Below are positions 1-7,589 of a stretch of 64,000 nt of DNA, in pieces (within the stretch, counting starts at the first letter, position 1; each line of letters starts with the position of its first letter). Under the pieces are notes generated by a model. That model was given only the letters and a program-made list of their open reading frames with translations, was not told the origin of the DNA and searched no databases. A program made the translations under genes and the position numbers. Source of the DNA: CAVXFB01 sp963760935 (GTDB lineage Bacteria; Planctomycetota; Planctomycetia; Pirellulales; Thermoguttaceae); contig CAVXFB010000008.1 in assembly GCA_963760935.1 (NCBI GenBank), positions 1,054,001-1,118,000 of the forward strand. Direction: 5' to 3'.

Positions 1-1
1 G

Positions 2-913
2 TTGAGCGAATCGGCCATGGGTACGATCCGCGCAAAGCACGAAATTACCATCGGCTCCAAACTATTGGCACGCGTGGTGGAGGCGAACCTTCTGGCCGGC
101 CAGAAGGTTCAAAAAGACGAAGTGTTGATCCGGCTGGACGACACCGACTTGAGGGCCAAACTTCGCCAAGCGAAAGCCGCCGTGGCTTCGGCCGAAGCCG
201 TCCGCAATCAGGCCGCCGTTGACGAGCGGCGGCTTACGCAGTTGGTCAAATCGAGAGCGGTCAGTCGACAGGAATACGAACAGGGGGTGACAACACTACA
301 GTCTGCCGAGGCCGATTTGCTCCGCGCAAACGAGGCAGTGAACGAGGTGCAAGCAACGCTTGATTGGGCCACCATTCGCTCTCCCATCGATGGCACGGTC
401 ATCGACAAGAAGGTTGACGTCGGCGACATGGTCACCCCCGGCCAGACGCTCCTCACGCTCTTCGATCCGAAACACATGCAATTGGTTGCCAGCGTTCGCG
501 AATCGTTGACCCGCCGGCTCCGCATCGGACAGGAGATCGGCGTGCAAGTGGAAGGACTTAACAAGCAATGTAGCGGCACGGTGAGCGAGATCGTGCCCGA
601 GGCGCAATTGGCCAGCCGCGCCTTCCAAGTGAAGGTTACCGGACCCTGCCCGGCCGGAATCTATACAGGCATGTTCGGCCGAATCGTGATCCCCTTGGAG
701 GATGAACAAATACTGGTCATTCCGCGAAAGGCCGTGCAAGAGATCGGTCAACTGGAATTGGTCGACGTCGTGGAAAACGGCCGTACGAGCCGGCGAGCGA
801 TCCGCACGGGGCGCGACTTCAAGGAAGACGTCGAGGTGCTCTCCGGCCTGAAGGAAGGCGAAAAGGTCGTCATCCCCGCCACGCAAAATAGCACGCAAGG
901 AGGCGGCCTGTGA
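2..913 (+). CDS. RND efflux periplasmic adaptor (HlyD/AcrA family), 5' truncated
   Basis: This is the membrane-fusion subunit that would bridge an inner-membrane RND pump to an outer-membrane channel. The reading frame is open to the window edge, so the signal peptide is missing; the TTG at position 2 is not a trustworthy start. The visible order is first half of the lipoyl/barrel-sandwich fold (around VVEANLLAGQKVQKDEVLIR), a long alpha-helical hairpin rich in Ala, Arg and Glu (about residues 50-115), second lipoyl half (ATIRSPIDGTVIDKKVDVGD), then the beta-barrel and membrane-proximal domains. It overlaps the pump gene by four bases (GTGA), so the two are translationally coupled in one operon. 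Substrate cannot be told. Confidence 0.9.
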   Translation: MSESAMGTIRAKHEITIGSKLLARVVEANLLAGQKVQKDEVLIRLDDTDLRAKLRQAKAAVASAEAVRNQAAVDERRLTQLVKSRAVSRQEYEQGVTTLQSAEADLLRANEAVNEVQATLDWATIRSPIDGTVIDKKVDVGDMVTPGQTLLTLFDPKHMQLVASVRESLTRRLRIGQEIGVQVEGLNKQCSGTVSEIVPEAQLASRAFQVKVTGPCPAGIYTGMFGRIVIPLEDEQILVIPRKAVQEIGQLELVDVVENGRTSRRAIRTGRDFKEDVEVLSGLKEGEKVVIPATQNSTQGGGL

Positions 914-3900
914 CGGAACATCTTGATCGGACCGCGGGCCAGGAACACGGTTTCACGAATCGGATCGTAAAGATCTTCCTGGAATCGAATCTTTCCATCA
1001 TTCTGATTCTGTTGGCCACGATCGTTGGTCTGGCGGCGCTAGGCCTGACGCCGCGCGAGGAAGACCCGCAAATCATCGTGCCGTTGGCCGATGTGTACGT
1101 CAATTACCCGGGTCATTCGGCGGCTGAAGTCGAACAATTGGTGACCACGCCGTTGGAGAAGATTCTCTATCAGATCGACGGCGTCGAGTATGTCTACTCG
1201 ATGAGTCGCGAGAATCAGGCGATCATTACGGTCCGCTACTATGTGGGCGAGGACCGCGAGCGGAGCTTGGTGAAGCTCTACAAAAAGCTCGACGAAAACG
1301 TGGACATCGTGCCGCCGGGCGTGACCGGCTGGGTCGTCAAGCCGGTCGAGATTGATGACGTGCCGGTCGTAACACTTACCTTGGCCAGCGCCTCGTCTGA
1401 CGGCACGGCCTTGCGCCGCGTCGCCGAGGAGATTACGCAGCGGCTTGCCTCCGCAGACAATGTCTCGCGGGCCTATGTCATCGGTGGGCAGCCGCGCGTC
1501 GTGCAGGTGCTGATGGATCCGAATCTGATGGCGGGGCATCATATCTCGCCGCTGGAAGTGCAGCGGGCAATCCAGGCCGCCAACGTCCAAATGGCAGCAG
1601 GCGATTTTCGCGAGAATGATCGACTCATCCGCGTCGAGGCGGGAGAGCCCTTCACCGACGCCCGACAACTGGGCGACCTTGTAGTTGGTGTCTTCGACGG
1701 CCAGCCGGTCTTTCTGAAGAGTGTGGCCACGGTCAAGGATGGGCCGGATGAAATCGAAAGCTATGTGCGCCATGGCTGGGGACCCGCCCGCGGCTTCACG
1801 AAACACGAGTTCTTTCCGGGCACGCTGTTGGGAGAGAGCCCTTCGGACGACGCCCATCGGGCAGAGACATCCGCCGGCCCACTAGTGAGTGCTACGGGCG
1901 CCGCCAGTGCTGTGACAATTGCCATCGCCAAGAAGAAGGGCTCCAACGCGGTCTGGGTGGCCAACGATATTTTGCGCAAGGCCGAGAAGTTGCGTGCGGC
2001 CATCGTGCCCAGCAACATGGAACTGATCGTCACCCGAAACTACGGTCTCACGGCCAACGAGAAAGTCAACGAACTGGTCGAAGGTTTGGCAGTAGCCATT
2101 GTCATCGTCGTGGCCCTATTAACGCTGGGCCTGGGCTGGCGCGAGGCGCTCATCGTGGCGGTCGCGGTGCCGGTCGTCTTCGGACTGACGCTGGCCGTGA
2201 ACCTGATGCTGGGCTACACGATCAACCGCGTCACGCTCTTTGCCCTGATCCTGTCACTGGGCCTGTTGGTCGATGATCCGATCGTCGACGTCGAAAATAT
2301 CGTTCGGCATTTCGCGCTTCGCAAGAAGGCCACACGGCGGATCGTTCTCGAAGCCGTGGCCGAAATCCGACCGCCGCTGATCACGGCGACGCTGGCCGTT
2401 ATCGTCAGTTTTCTGCCGATGTTCTTCATCACCGGGATGATGGGCCCCTATATGCGGCCAATGGCCTTGAACGTGCCCGTCACGATGCTGATGTCGATGG
2501 TCGTGGCATTCACCATCACGCCGTGGCTCGCCTTTCACGTACTGAAGCGCAAGTACAGCGTCCCGAGCGCTAAGGGCGGCAGTCCCCGTTCTGATGACAC
2601 GAAGCATGCGACAGCTTCCCACAGTCACGACCCGCACGACTTGGACGCCGTCAAACAATCTCGCTTATACAAGTTTTTCTATCCGCTCATGGCGCCGTTG
2701 CTCCACAGCCGGTTGGTGGCGTGGTCGTTCCTGTTGGGCATGGTGCTGCTGACGCTGGCGGCGATGGGGCTGGCAGCAACACGCAGCGTGCCGCTCAAAA
2801 TGCTCCCGTTCGACAACAAGAATGAGTTGCTCTTAGTGCTGGATTTCGACAAAGGCACCACCTTGGAGCGTACGGACGCGGCCGTTCGCGACTTCGAGGC
2901 GTATCTGGCCCACGTGCCGGAAGTCTCGGACTACACGAGCTATGTCGGTCTGGCTTCGCCCATGGATTTCAATGCCCTGGTGCGACACTACTATTTGCGC
3001 CAAGGCGACGACGTCGCTCAGATACAAATCAATCTGGCGGGCAAGAAGCATCGGCGACAGCAGAGCCATGCCATTGGCTTGCGGATGCGCAAAGATCTCC
3101 AAGCGATCGCCGATCGGCACCACGTGCGCATGAAGCTCGTCGAGACTCCGCCCGGGCCGCCGGTCATCGCCAGCGTAGTTGCCGAGGTATACGGCCAACC
3201 GGACAATCAATACGAGGACCTTCTTCTGGCCGCCGACACGGTGCGTGCACGACTGGCCGCCGAGCCCGGCGTGGTCGACGTCGATCAGGTGCGCGAGGCC
3301 GCTCAGCGAAAAATCATCTTTGTCACCGATAAGGAAAAGGCCGCGCTCAGCGGCATCACGACGGAGCAGATTGCCAGCACGTTCCCATCATTGGTCGAAG
3401 GCAGCACCGTCGGCGTGGTGCGAAACCAGACCGAGCGCAATCCGCTGCGCATCGAGTTGCGATTGCCCGTCGATCGGCGCAGCAGTGCCGCCGATCTGGC
3501 CAAGATCCAGGTCAAAGGAATCACCGGACAACTGGTGCCGCTGGCCGAACTGGGCAAATGGGAAACGGCACGTGTCGATCAGATGATCTACCACAAGAAT
3601 CTTCAACGGGTGGCATACGTGTTTGCCGAAACGGCCGGGCGGCCGCCGGCAGACGTGGTCGTCGACGTGATGTCCGATCGAAACGTAAAGGTGAAAAATC
3701 AGCATGATGTTGAACACATCGGCAACGGCTGGATGACGACTAACCAGCCGCGGCCGGTCAACAATCGGACGTTCTTCTCAAACGGCAGCGGTATCGCCTG
3801 GGCCGTGCCCGCCGGTTTCACCGTAGACTTTGCCGGCGAGGGCGAATGGAAGATTACGCTCGACGTGTTCCGCGACCTCGGCTTGGCCTTCGGCGCGGCG

Positions 3901-4494
3901 ATGATCGCCATCTACGTTCTCCTGGTGGCACAAATGGGCTCGTTCACCATCCCGTTGGTCGTCATGCTGGCAATCCCGCTGACGATCTTGGGCGTTATGC
4001 CGGGGTTCTGGCTGCTCAACGTGGTGAATGCCGAAGATGTGGGCGGTTTCCTCAACCCGGTCTATTTCACGGCCACCGGCATGATCGGCATGATTGCCTT
4101 GGCGGGCATCGTGACCCGCGACTCGATCATTCTCGTCGACTTCATCCACTTGTCGCTTTCCCGCGGGCGTTCCTTGTTCGACGCCATCATGGAAAGCCGC
4201 GTCGTGCGTCTGCGGCCGATTCTGCTCACGGCCAGCGCCGCCATGCTCGGCGCCGTGCCGATCATCATCGACCCGATCTTCTCGGGCCTTGCCTGGTCGC
4301 TGATTTTCGGCCTCTTTGCCTCGACGCTTTTCACGTTGTTCGTGATTCCCGTGGCCTATTGGTTGCTGTATGCCAACAAGCCCGGTCACGGCATGCCGCA
4401 GTCGACTATGGAAGCGCCGGACGAGACAGTGGGTGCGGTCGATGGGGAGACAAGCCGCGAGTTGCCGGGCGTTGCCGTGCATGACAGCCGCTGA
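910..4494 (+). CDS. RND efflux permease (AcrB/MexF-like superfamily)
   Basis: Proton-driven inner-membrane exporter of 1194 residues, longer than the usual 1030-1050 residue RND pump. It starts at a GTG overlapping the adaptor stop. An N-terminal membrane helix (about residues 25-45) precedes the first porter loops. The TM2-TM6 block carries the conserved acidic TM4 motif (LLVDDPIVDVENIVRH, about residue 455). A second porter region follows and the C-terminal helices end with GMIALAGIVTRDSIILVDF. Insertions in the first porter loop (about residues 295-340), after TM6 (about 555-590) and near residue 935 explain the extra length. The last 40 residues are hydrophilic; their DNA is part of a 181-bp segment repeated at 5377-5557. 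No TolC partner lies downstream. Confidence 0.93.
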   Translation: MTEHLDRTAGQEHGFTNRIVKIFLESNLSIILILLATIVGLAALGLTPREEDPQIIVPLADVYVNYPGHSAAEVEQLVTTPLEKILYQIDGVEYVYSMSRENQAIITVRYYVGEDRERSLVKLYKKLDENVDIVPPGVTGWVVKPVEIDDVPVVTLTLASASSDGTALRRVAEEITQRLASADNVSRAYVIGGQPRVVQVLMDPNLMAGHHISPLEVQRAIQAANVQMAAGDFRENDRLIRVEAGEPFTDARQLGDLVVGVFDGQPVFLKSVATVKDGPDEIESYVRHGWGPARGFTKHEFFPGTLLGESPSDDAHRAETSAGPLVSATGAASAVTIAIAKKKGSNAVWVANDILRKAEKLRAAIVPSNMELIVTRNYGLTANEKVNELVEGLAVAIVIVVALLTLGLGWREALIVAVAVPVVFGLTLAVNLMLGYTINRVTLFALILSLGLLVDDPIVDVENIVRHFALRKKATRRIVLEAVAEIRPPLITATLAVIVSFLPMFFITGMMGPYMRPMALNVPVTMLMSMVVAFTITPWLAFHVLKRKYSVPSAKGGSPRSDDTKHATASHSHDPHDLDAVKQSRLYKFFYPLMAPLLHSRLVAWSFLLGMVLLTLAAMGLAATRSVPLKMLPFDNKNELLLVLDFDKGTTLERTDAAVRDFEAYLAHVPEVSDYTSYVGLASPMDFNALVRHYYLRQGDDVAQIQINLAGKKHRRQQSHAIGLRMRKDLQAIADRHHVRMKLVETPPGPPVIASVVAEVYGQPDNQYEDLLLAADTVRARLAAEPGVVDVDQVREAAQRKIIFVTDKEKAALSGITTEQIASTFPSLVEGSTVGVVRNQTERNPLRIELRLPVDRRSSAADLAKIQVKGITGQLVPLAELGKWETARVDQMIYHKNLQRVAYVFAETAGRPPADVVVDVMSDRNVKVKNQHDVEHIGNGWMTTNQPRPVNNRTFFSNGSGIAWAVPAGFTVDFAGEGEWKITLDVFRDLGLAFGAAMIAIYVLLVAQMGSFTIPLVVMLAIPLTILGVMPGFWLLNVVNAEDVGGFLNPVYFTATGMIGMIALAGIVTRDSIILVDFIHLSLSRGRSLFDAIMESRVVRLRPILLTASAAMLGAVPIIIDPIFSGLAWSLIFGLFASTLFTLFVIPVAYWLLYANKPGHGMPQSTMEAPDETVGAVDGETSRELPGVAVHDSR

Positions 4495-4553
4495 TGGCGG
4501 GTGGCAACGGGTGATTGCCCCCACCGCTTCACGCATCGAGAGAGATTCCGCTG
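4373..4553. repeat. 181-bp duplicated segment, copy 1 (3' end of the RND gene)
   Basis: This covers the last 122 bases of the RND pump gene and 59 bases after its stop. The same 181 bases recur at 5377-5557 with one difference (cacggcatg here, cacgggatg there). This copy is continuous with the pump reading frame, so it is taken as the source. Confidence 0.95.
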
Positions 4554-4681
4554 ATGCTCGCAACGACCTGTTGTCGGCGGTAATCTACCCGGACAGCGAC
4601 GACCCGACCGACCTGTCGGGACCGGGCACCGATGGCTGTTTTGATCGGTTTGATCGGGTAGAATACGAGTATAATAGGTGA
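4553..4681 (+). pseudogene. RHS/YD-repeat protein remnant
   Basis: The frame reads a fragment ending FDRFDRVEYEYNR and a stop, with ...SAVIYPDSDD before it. The spacing of Tyr, Asp and Arg is typical of planctomycete RHS/YD repeat proteins. It has no start codon of its own and begins exactly where the duplicated pump segment ends. A second RHS fragment lies at 5855-6007, so the two may be pieces of one lost gene. The call rests on motif resemblance only. Confidence 0.45.
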
Positions 4682-4692
4682 GGCGTGCAGAT

Positions 4693-4790
4693 CGGGGATA
4701 GATGAAGGGGTCAAGACATCCGATGATTGAGGTAAAATAGTTCTGACCCCTTTTGTGCCCTATCCCCTTGTTCTCTCCCTTTTTTACCCC
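4693..4790. repeat. Imperfect palindromic repeat
   Basis: Nested inverted arms: ggggata (4694-4700) faces tatcccc (4761-4767), and aaggggtca (4705-4713) faces tgacccctt (4744-4752). The outer arm resembles the ends of the hairpin repeats at 5302, 5557 and 6250. Confidence 0.6.
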
Positions 4791-4844
4791 GGTCGAAATT
4801 GATTGCCTCGGCAGTGCGATTAGTGAGTGTAGAGGAGACCCAGC

Positions 4845-5279
4845 ATGCATAAGCCAAGTGCAAGGTCGAATCCGTCAATTGGAGGGGGACAAAAAGACGC
4901 TTGGATGTCGTTAGCGGCCCACGATGGCGGCTGCTTGATACGTTGCTTCTTGGTGGTTGTACTTTTCTTGATAATCCCATGCGGCTGCCGTAACGACACG
5001 CCTCACGCTCCTGTGCGCAGTAACGATACTCCTCACGCCGGCATCCTCACTCCCGAGGAAACCGATATAGCGGACATCGCTAAGGCAGAGGTCGCGCGAC
5101 GCGAAAAGGGGAACGAGATGGAAGCTGTATCGATCGAGAAGATAGACGGCAATTGGTGGGTGCATGTTCAAGCAGCGCCCAAGATCGTTAGCGGCGAAAA
5201 GGTTCATACGATTGGCGATGATCGGTTTGTTGTCATATCTCCCCAAAAGAAAGTACTCGATTATCATCTAGGACATTAA
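4845..5279 (+). CDS. Small exported or membrane-anchored hypothetical protein
   Basis: A 144-residue protein with no family I recognise. A strong ribosome site (gaggag, about 9 bases upstream) supports the ATG at 4845. A hydrophobic stretch (CFLVVVLFLIIPCGC, about residues 34-48) ends in Cys-Gly-Cys, which could be a weak lipobox or a signal anchor; the n-region of over 30 residues is unusually long. The mature part begins with a near duplication (NDTPHAPVRSNDTPHAG) and then has a charged helix and a compact domain containing IDGNWWVHVQAAPK. It stands alone between repeat blocks and no function can be assigned. Confidence 0.65.
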   Translation: MHKPSARSNPSIGGGQKDAWMSLAAHDGGCLIRCFLVVVLFLIIPCGCRNDTPHAPVRSNDTPHAGILTPEETDIADIAKAEVARREKGNEMEAVSIEKIDGNWWVHVQAAPKIVSGEKVHTIGDDRFVVISPQKKVLDYHLGH

Positions 5280-5301
5280 GGTCGGAAAACGGAGAAATAA
5301 G

Positions 5302-5377
5302 GGGGAGAAATAAGGGGATAAGTCCAATTATTCGTCATTCATGGCCTCGAAAATTGGACTTATCCCCTTTTTCTCCC
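5302..5377. repeat. Hairpin repeat family A, copy 1
   Basis: Inverted arms ggggataagtccaatt and aattggacttatcccc surround a loop containing attcgtcattcatggcctcg. It directly abuts copy 2 of the 181-bp duplication. A partial extra unit (ggagaaataag) lies just upstream at 5291. Confidence 0.9.
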
Positions 5378-5557
5378 CAACAAGCCCGGTCACGGGATGC
5401 CGCAGTCGACTATGGAAGCGCCGGACGAGACAGTGGGTGCGGTCGATGGGGAGACAAGCCGCGAGTTGCCGGGCGTTGCCGTGCATGACAGCCGCTGATG
5501 GCGGGTGGCAACGGGTGATTGCCCCCACCGCTTCACGCATCGAGAGAGATTCCGCTG
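5377..5557. repeat. 181-bp duplicated segment, copy 2
   Basis: This is a second copy of the pump gene's 3' end, lying exactly between hairpin repeat A1 and hairpin repeat A2. It carries the pump's last 40 codons and stop, but nothing upstream that would make it a gene. One base differs from the source copy in 181. Confidence 0.95.
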
Positions 5558-5631
5558 GGGAGAAATAAGGGGATACGTCCAATTATTCGTCATTTATGAC
5601 CTCGGAAATTGGACGTATCCCCTTTTCTCCC
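5557..5631. repeat. Hairpin repeat family A, copy 2
   Basis: Same architecture as copies 1 and 3, but the arms read ggggatacgtccaatt and aattggacgtatcccc. Both arms differ from the other copies at the paired position, so pairing is kept. Confidence 0.9.
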
Positions 5632-5854
5632 TTTCAGCACGCGAGCCCGTCACGCCCGTCATCACTTCAGAGCGTTTTCGAGAAGTGCCGCCAGTCCAGG
5701 CTGTCAGCGGTCAGCCATCAGCTTTCTAAATAAAACCGCGGATGACCGAAAGTGGTGCGTGGCCGAAAACCACGGCGGGGTGGCACTGACGGAAGGGGTG
5801 GCCTAGAGAGTGCCACTGGCTTTGCCAGTGCCGTGTGGTGTTCGATCTTTGACA

Positions 5855-6007
5855 ATTTACTACGATGCGGCCGGCAACATGATCTCCGGCCCCAGTCCGA
5901 ACAATCGAACGATCCAACAGCAGTACAGCTACGACGCCTGGAACCGGCTGGTCAAGGTGAAAGACAACTTCGGCGCGGTGGTCGAGGTGTACGGCTACGA
6001 TGGGCTG
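5855..6007 (+). pseudogene. RHS/YD-repeat fragment
   Basis: The frame reads YYDAAGNMISGPSPN, then QQQYSYDAWNRLVKVKD and VEVYGYDGL, which is the classic RHS/YD repeat pattern (YDxxGNM, YDAWNRLV, YGYDGL). Full RHS proteins run to a thousand residues or more; only about 51 residues remain and there is no proper start. It is part of the degraded zone between the pump and the minus-strand block. Confidence 0.8.
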
Positions 6008-6096
6008 CAGACGGGAAACGGTGTCAGGAACCGTTGTTCCGTCTATTCGTCCCATTTACTGTCCCGTGCACCGATGAATCGCTGCCGCAAGTCAGT

Positions 6097-6249
6097 TCAC
6101 TCGCCGGGCTCGCCAATCCGACGCAGATAGCCGGCCAGCCGCACTTGCAGATCAATCAGGTTCTGCCACTCCCGCTGGTCGAGAGTTACCTGATCCCCCT
6201 TGCCCTTGGGCTTGACCGATTGCAGCAGCCCCCGCATGCGAAGGTTCAT
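6097..6249 (-). CDS. Small hypothetical ORF (50 aa), possibly a fragment
   Basis: It begins MNLRMRGLLQSVKPKGKG and ends with a Trp/Leu-containing helix, WQNLIDLQVRLAGYLRRIG, then stop. The ATG touches the edge of hairpin repeat A3, so its upstream part may have been displaced by that repeat. The regular amphipathic helix makes it look like real coding sequence, but I recognise no family and it could be the leftover end of a mobile-element gene. Confidence 0.35.
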   Translation of the reverse strand: MNLRMRGLLQSVKPKGKGDQVTLDQREWQNLIDLQVRLAGYLRRIGEPGE

Positions 6250-6325
6250 GGGGAGAAATAAGGGGATAAGTCCAATTATTCGTCATTCATGGCCTCGGAA
6301 ATTGGACTTATCCCCTTTTTCTCCC
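6250..6325. repeat. Hairpin repeat family A, copy 3
   Basis: Arms ggggataagtccaatt and aattggacttatcccc with the same loop as copy 1 (one base differs). It sits between the 50-aa minus-strand ORF and the 75-aa plus-strand gene. Confidence 0.9.
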
Positions 6326-6354
6326 TAGCTTGAGGCGAAGGTGGGGCCCATCCG

Positions 6355-6582
6355 ATGAGCGATTTTGTGATCTGCATTGGCAGTGCCAGCAACCCGGCAA
6401 GTCTGATCCTGGGCAAAGTCTATCGCAGGCTGCTCGATGTGGAAGCGGAGAGGCACAACATGCTCCACGTCGTGGACGAGGACACGTCCGAACCGGATGA
6501 TTATCTCTATCCGGCATCCATGTTTGTGCCTGTCGAATCGCCTGAGTCCGCCCAACGGGCGCTGACGATGGCAAGCAATTGA
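6355..6582 (+). CDS. Conserved-looking small hypothetical protein (75 aa)
   Basis: The protein opens MSDFVICIGSASNPASLILG and contains YRRLLDVEAE, a VVDEDTSEPDDYLYPASMF core and a final SAQRALTM helix. Composition and the absence of stops in a balanced alpha/beta pattern suggest a real gene. I recall short planctomycete proteins of this layout, but no function. There is no signal peptide, so it is probably cytoplasmic. It starts 30 bases after hairpin repeat A3. Confidence 0.6.
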   Translation: MSDFVICIGSASNPASLILGKVYRRLLDVEAERHNMLHVVDEDTSEPDDYLYPASMFVPVESPESAQRALTMASN

Positions 6583-6639
6583 GTTGCGTATAGCGTCCCA
6601 GGAATTTCTCGATCCGTATTGTTGAGTGTCGGCAGTGGC

Positions 6640-7035
6640 TCATGCGGAATGTTTGGTCACCGACCAGTGCGTATGAATGATACGCCAATCGTCATTCTTG
6701 CGGTGGTAGACTTCCGTGCAATTCCAGCGATGTGCCTCGCCTTGAACGTAGCCTACGAAGTTGTACGTCAGTAAGGCGGCGCTGCCACAAAGCTGCACCT
6801 TCGCATTGGGCAACTCATAGCGATCCAGACGGATCTTGCCTCGCACTTTTTCGTACAACTCGGCGAGCGCCGCGATGCCCTCCAAGCGGCAATCCAGGCC
6901 GTTGTCGAAATACACGATGTCAGGATCGCAGATCTCCAGAAATCCAGAGGGGTCGCCTTGGCCCCAACGATCCAGCGCAGCACGCTCCATCGCGAGAATG
7001 GCATCCACGTCACACTTATCCGATGATGTCGGCAT
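6640..7035 (-). CDS. NTF2-like / SnoaL-type protein
   Basis: A 131-residue protein of the nuclear transport factor 2 fold (DUF4440/SnoaL-like). It has an N-terminal helix ending in LDRWGQGDPSGFLEICDPDI, then the central YFDNG strand, and C-terminal strands with WNCTEVYHRKNDDWRIIHTH, the usual end of this fold. Members are small enzymes or ligand binders, and the substrate cannot be predicted. The next gene (AhpD-like) ends three bases upstream of this start, so the two form a minus-strand pair. Confidence 0.85.
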   Translation of the reverse strand: MPTSSDKCDVDAILAMERAALDRWGQGDPSGFLEICDPDIVYFDNGLDCRLEGIAALAELYEKVRGKIRLDRYELPNAKVQLCGSAALLTYNFVGYVQGEAHRWNCTEVYHRKNDDWRIIHTHWSVTKHSA

Positions 7036-7038
7036 AAC

Positions 7039-7389
7039 CTACAGGCCCTCTTTGGGAAAGGTTCGCTCCATGACATCTAACGCAAATCTCGCGGAAACCG
7101 TGGCTCGGCCGGCCGCCATCTCGATGCCGATTTCAACTGCTTCTAGAACCTCACGCAATGTGGCACCGCAAGACGCAGCTTGGTCAATATGCCATTGCAT
7201 ACATGATTCACAGTCCATCTGGACAAAGATTCCAATGGCAATCAACTCCTTGGTCTTCTTGGGCAGCGCACCATCGGCGAAGGCCGTCTGTTCCATCTGG
7301 AGAAAGGCATCGTATACCTTCGATTTCAGCGAGACGAGCTGTTGGTGCGCAATCTTTCGCTTGCGCGAGATGTCATCCAAGTTGTTCAT
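7039..7389 (-). CDS. Carboxymuconolactone decarboxylase / AhpD-like protein
   Basis: About 116 residues from the chosen ATG at 7389, which has an AAGAGAAG ribosome site upstream. An open frame extends ten residues further. The CMD/AhpD fold is shown by the helix KKTKELIAIGIFVQMDC and the CESC redox motif followed by HIDQAASCGAT, the CxxC-x3-H arrangement typical of AhpD-like thiol enzymes. Expected role: thiol-dependent peroxide or alkylhydroperoxide metabolism in the cytoplasm. It lies immediately upstream of the NTF2-like gene and is probably co-transcribed with it. Confidence 0.9.
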   Translation of the reverse strand: MNNLDDISRKRKIAHQQLVSLKSKVYDAFLQMEQTAFADGALPKKTKELIAIGIFVQMDCESCMQWHIDQAASCGATLREVLEAVEIGIEMAAGRATVSARFALDVMERTFPKEGL

Positions 7390-7589
7390 ACTGGGGAGTC
7401 TTCTCTTGGCACAGGTCACGAGAGAGTTAGTTACTGTTTATTCGAGATGCTAGATCAATGAAACCACACAAAGTAACGTAACGGTACGCTACACGTTGGT
7501 CAACAGCCCGGACCAAAACTCGTGTAATCTTGTCTGGCTGTACTCGCTCGATCTAGTGTCAAGGCGCATCGGGCCGCTTGATTACAAAA

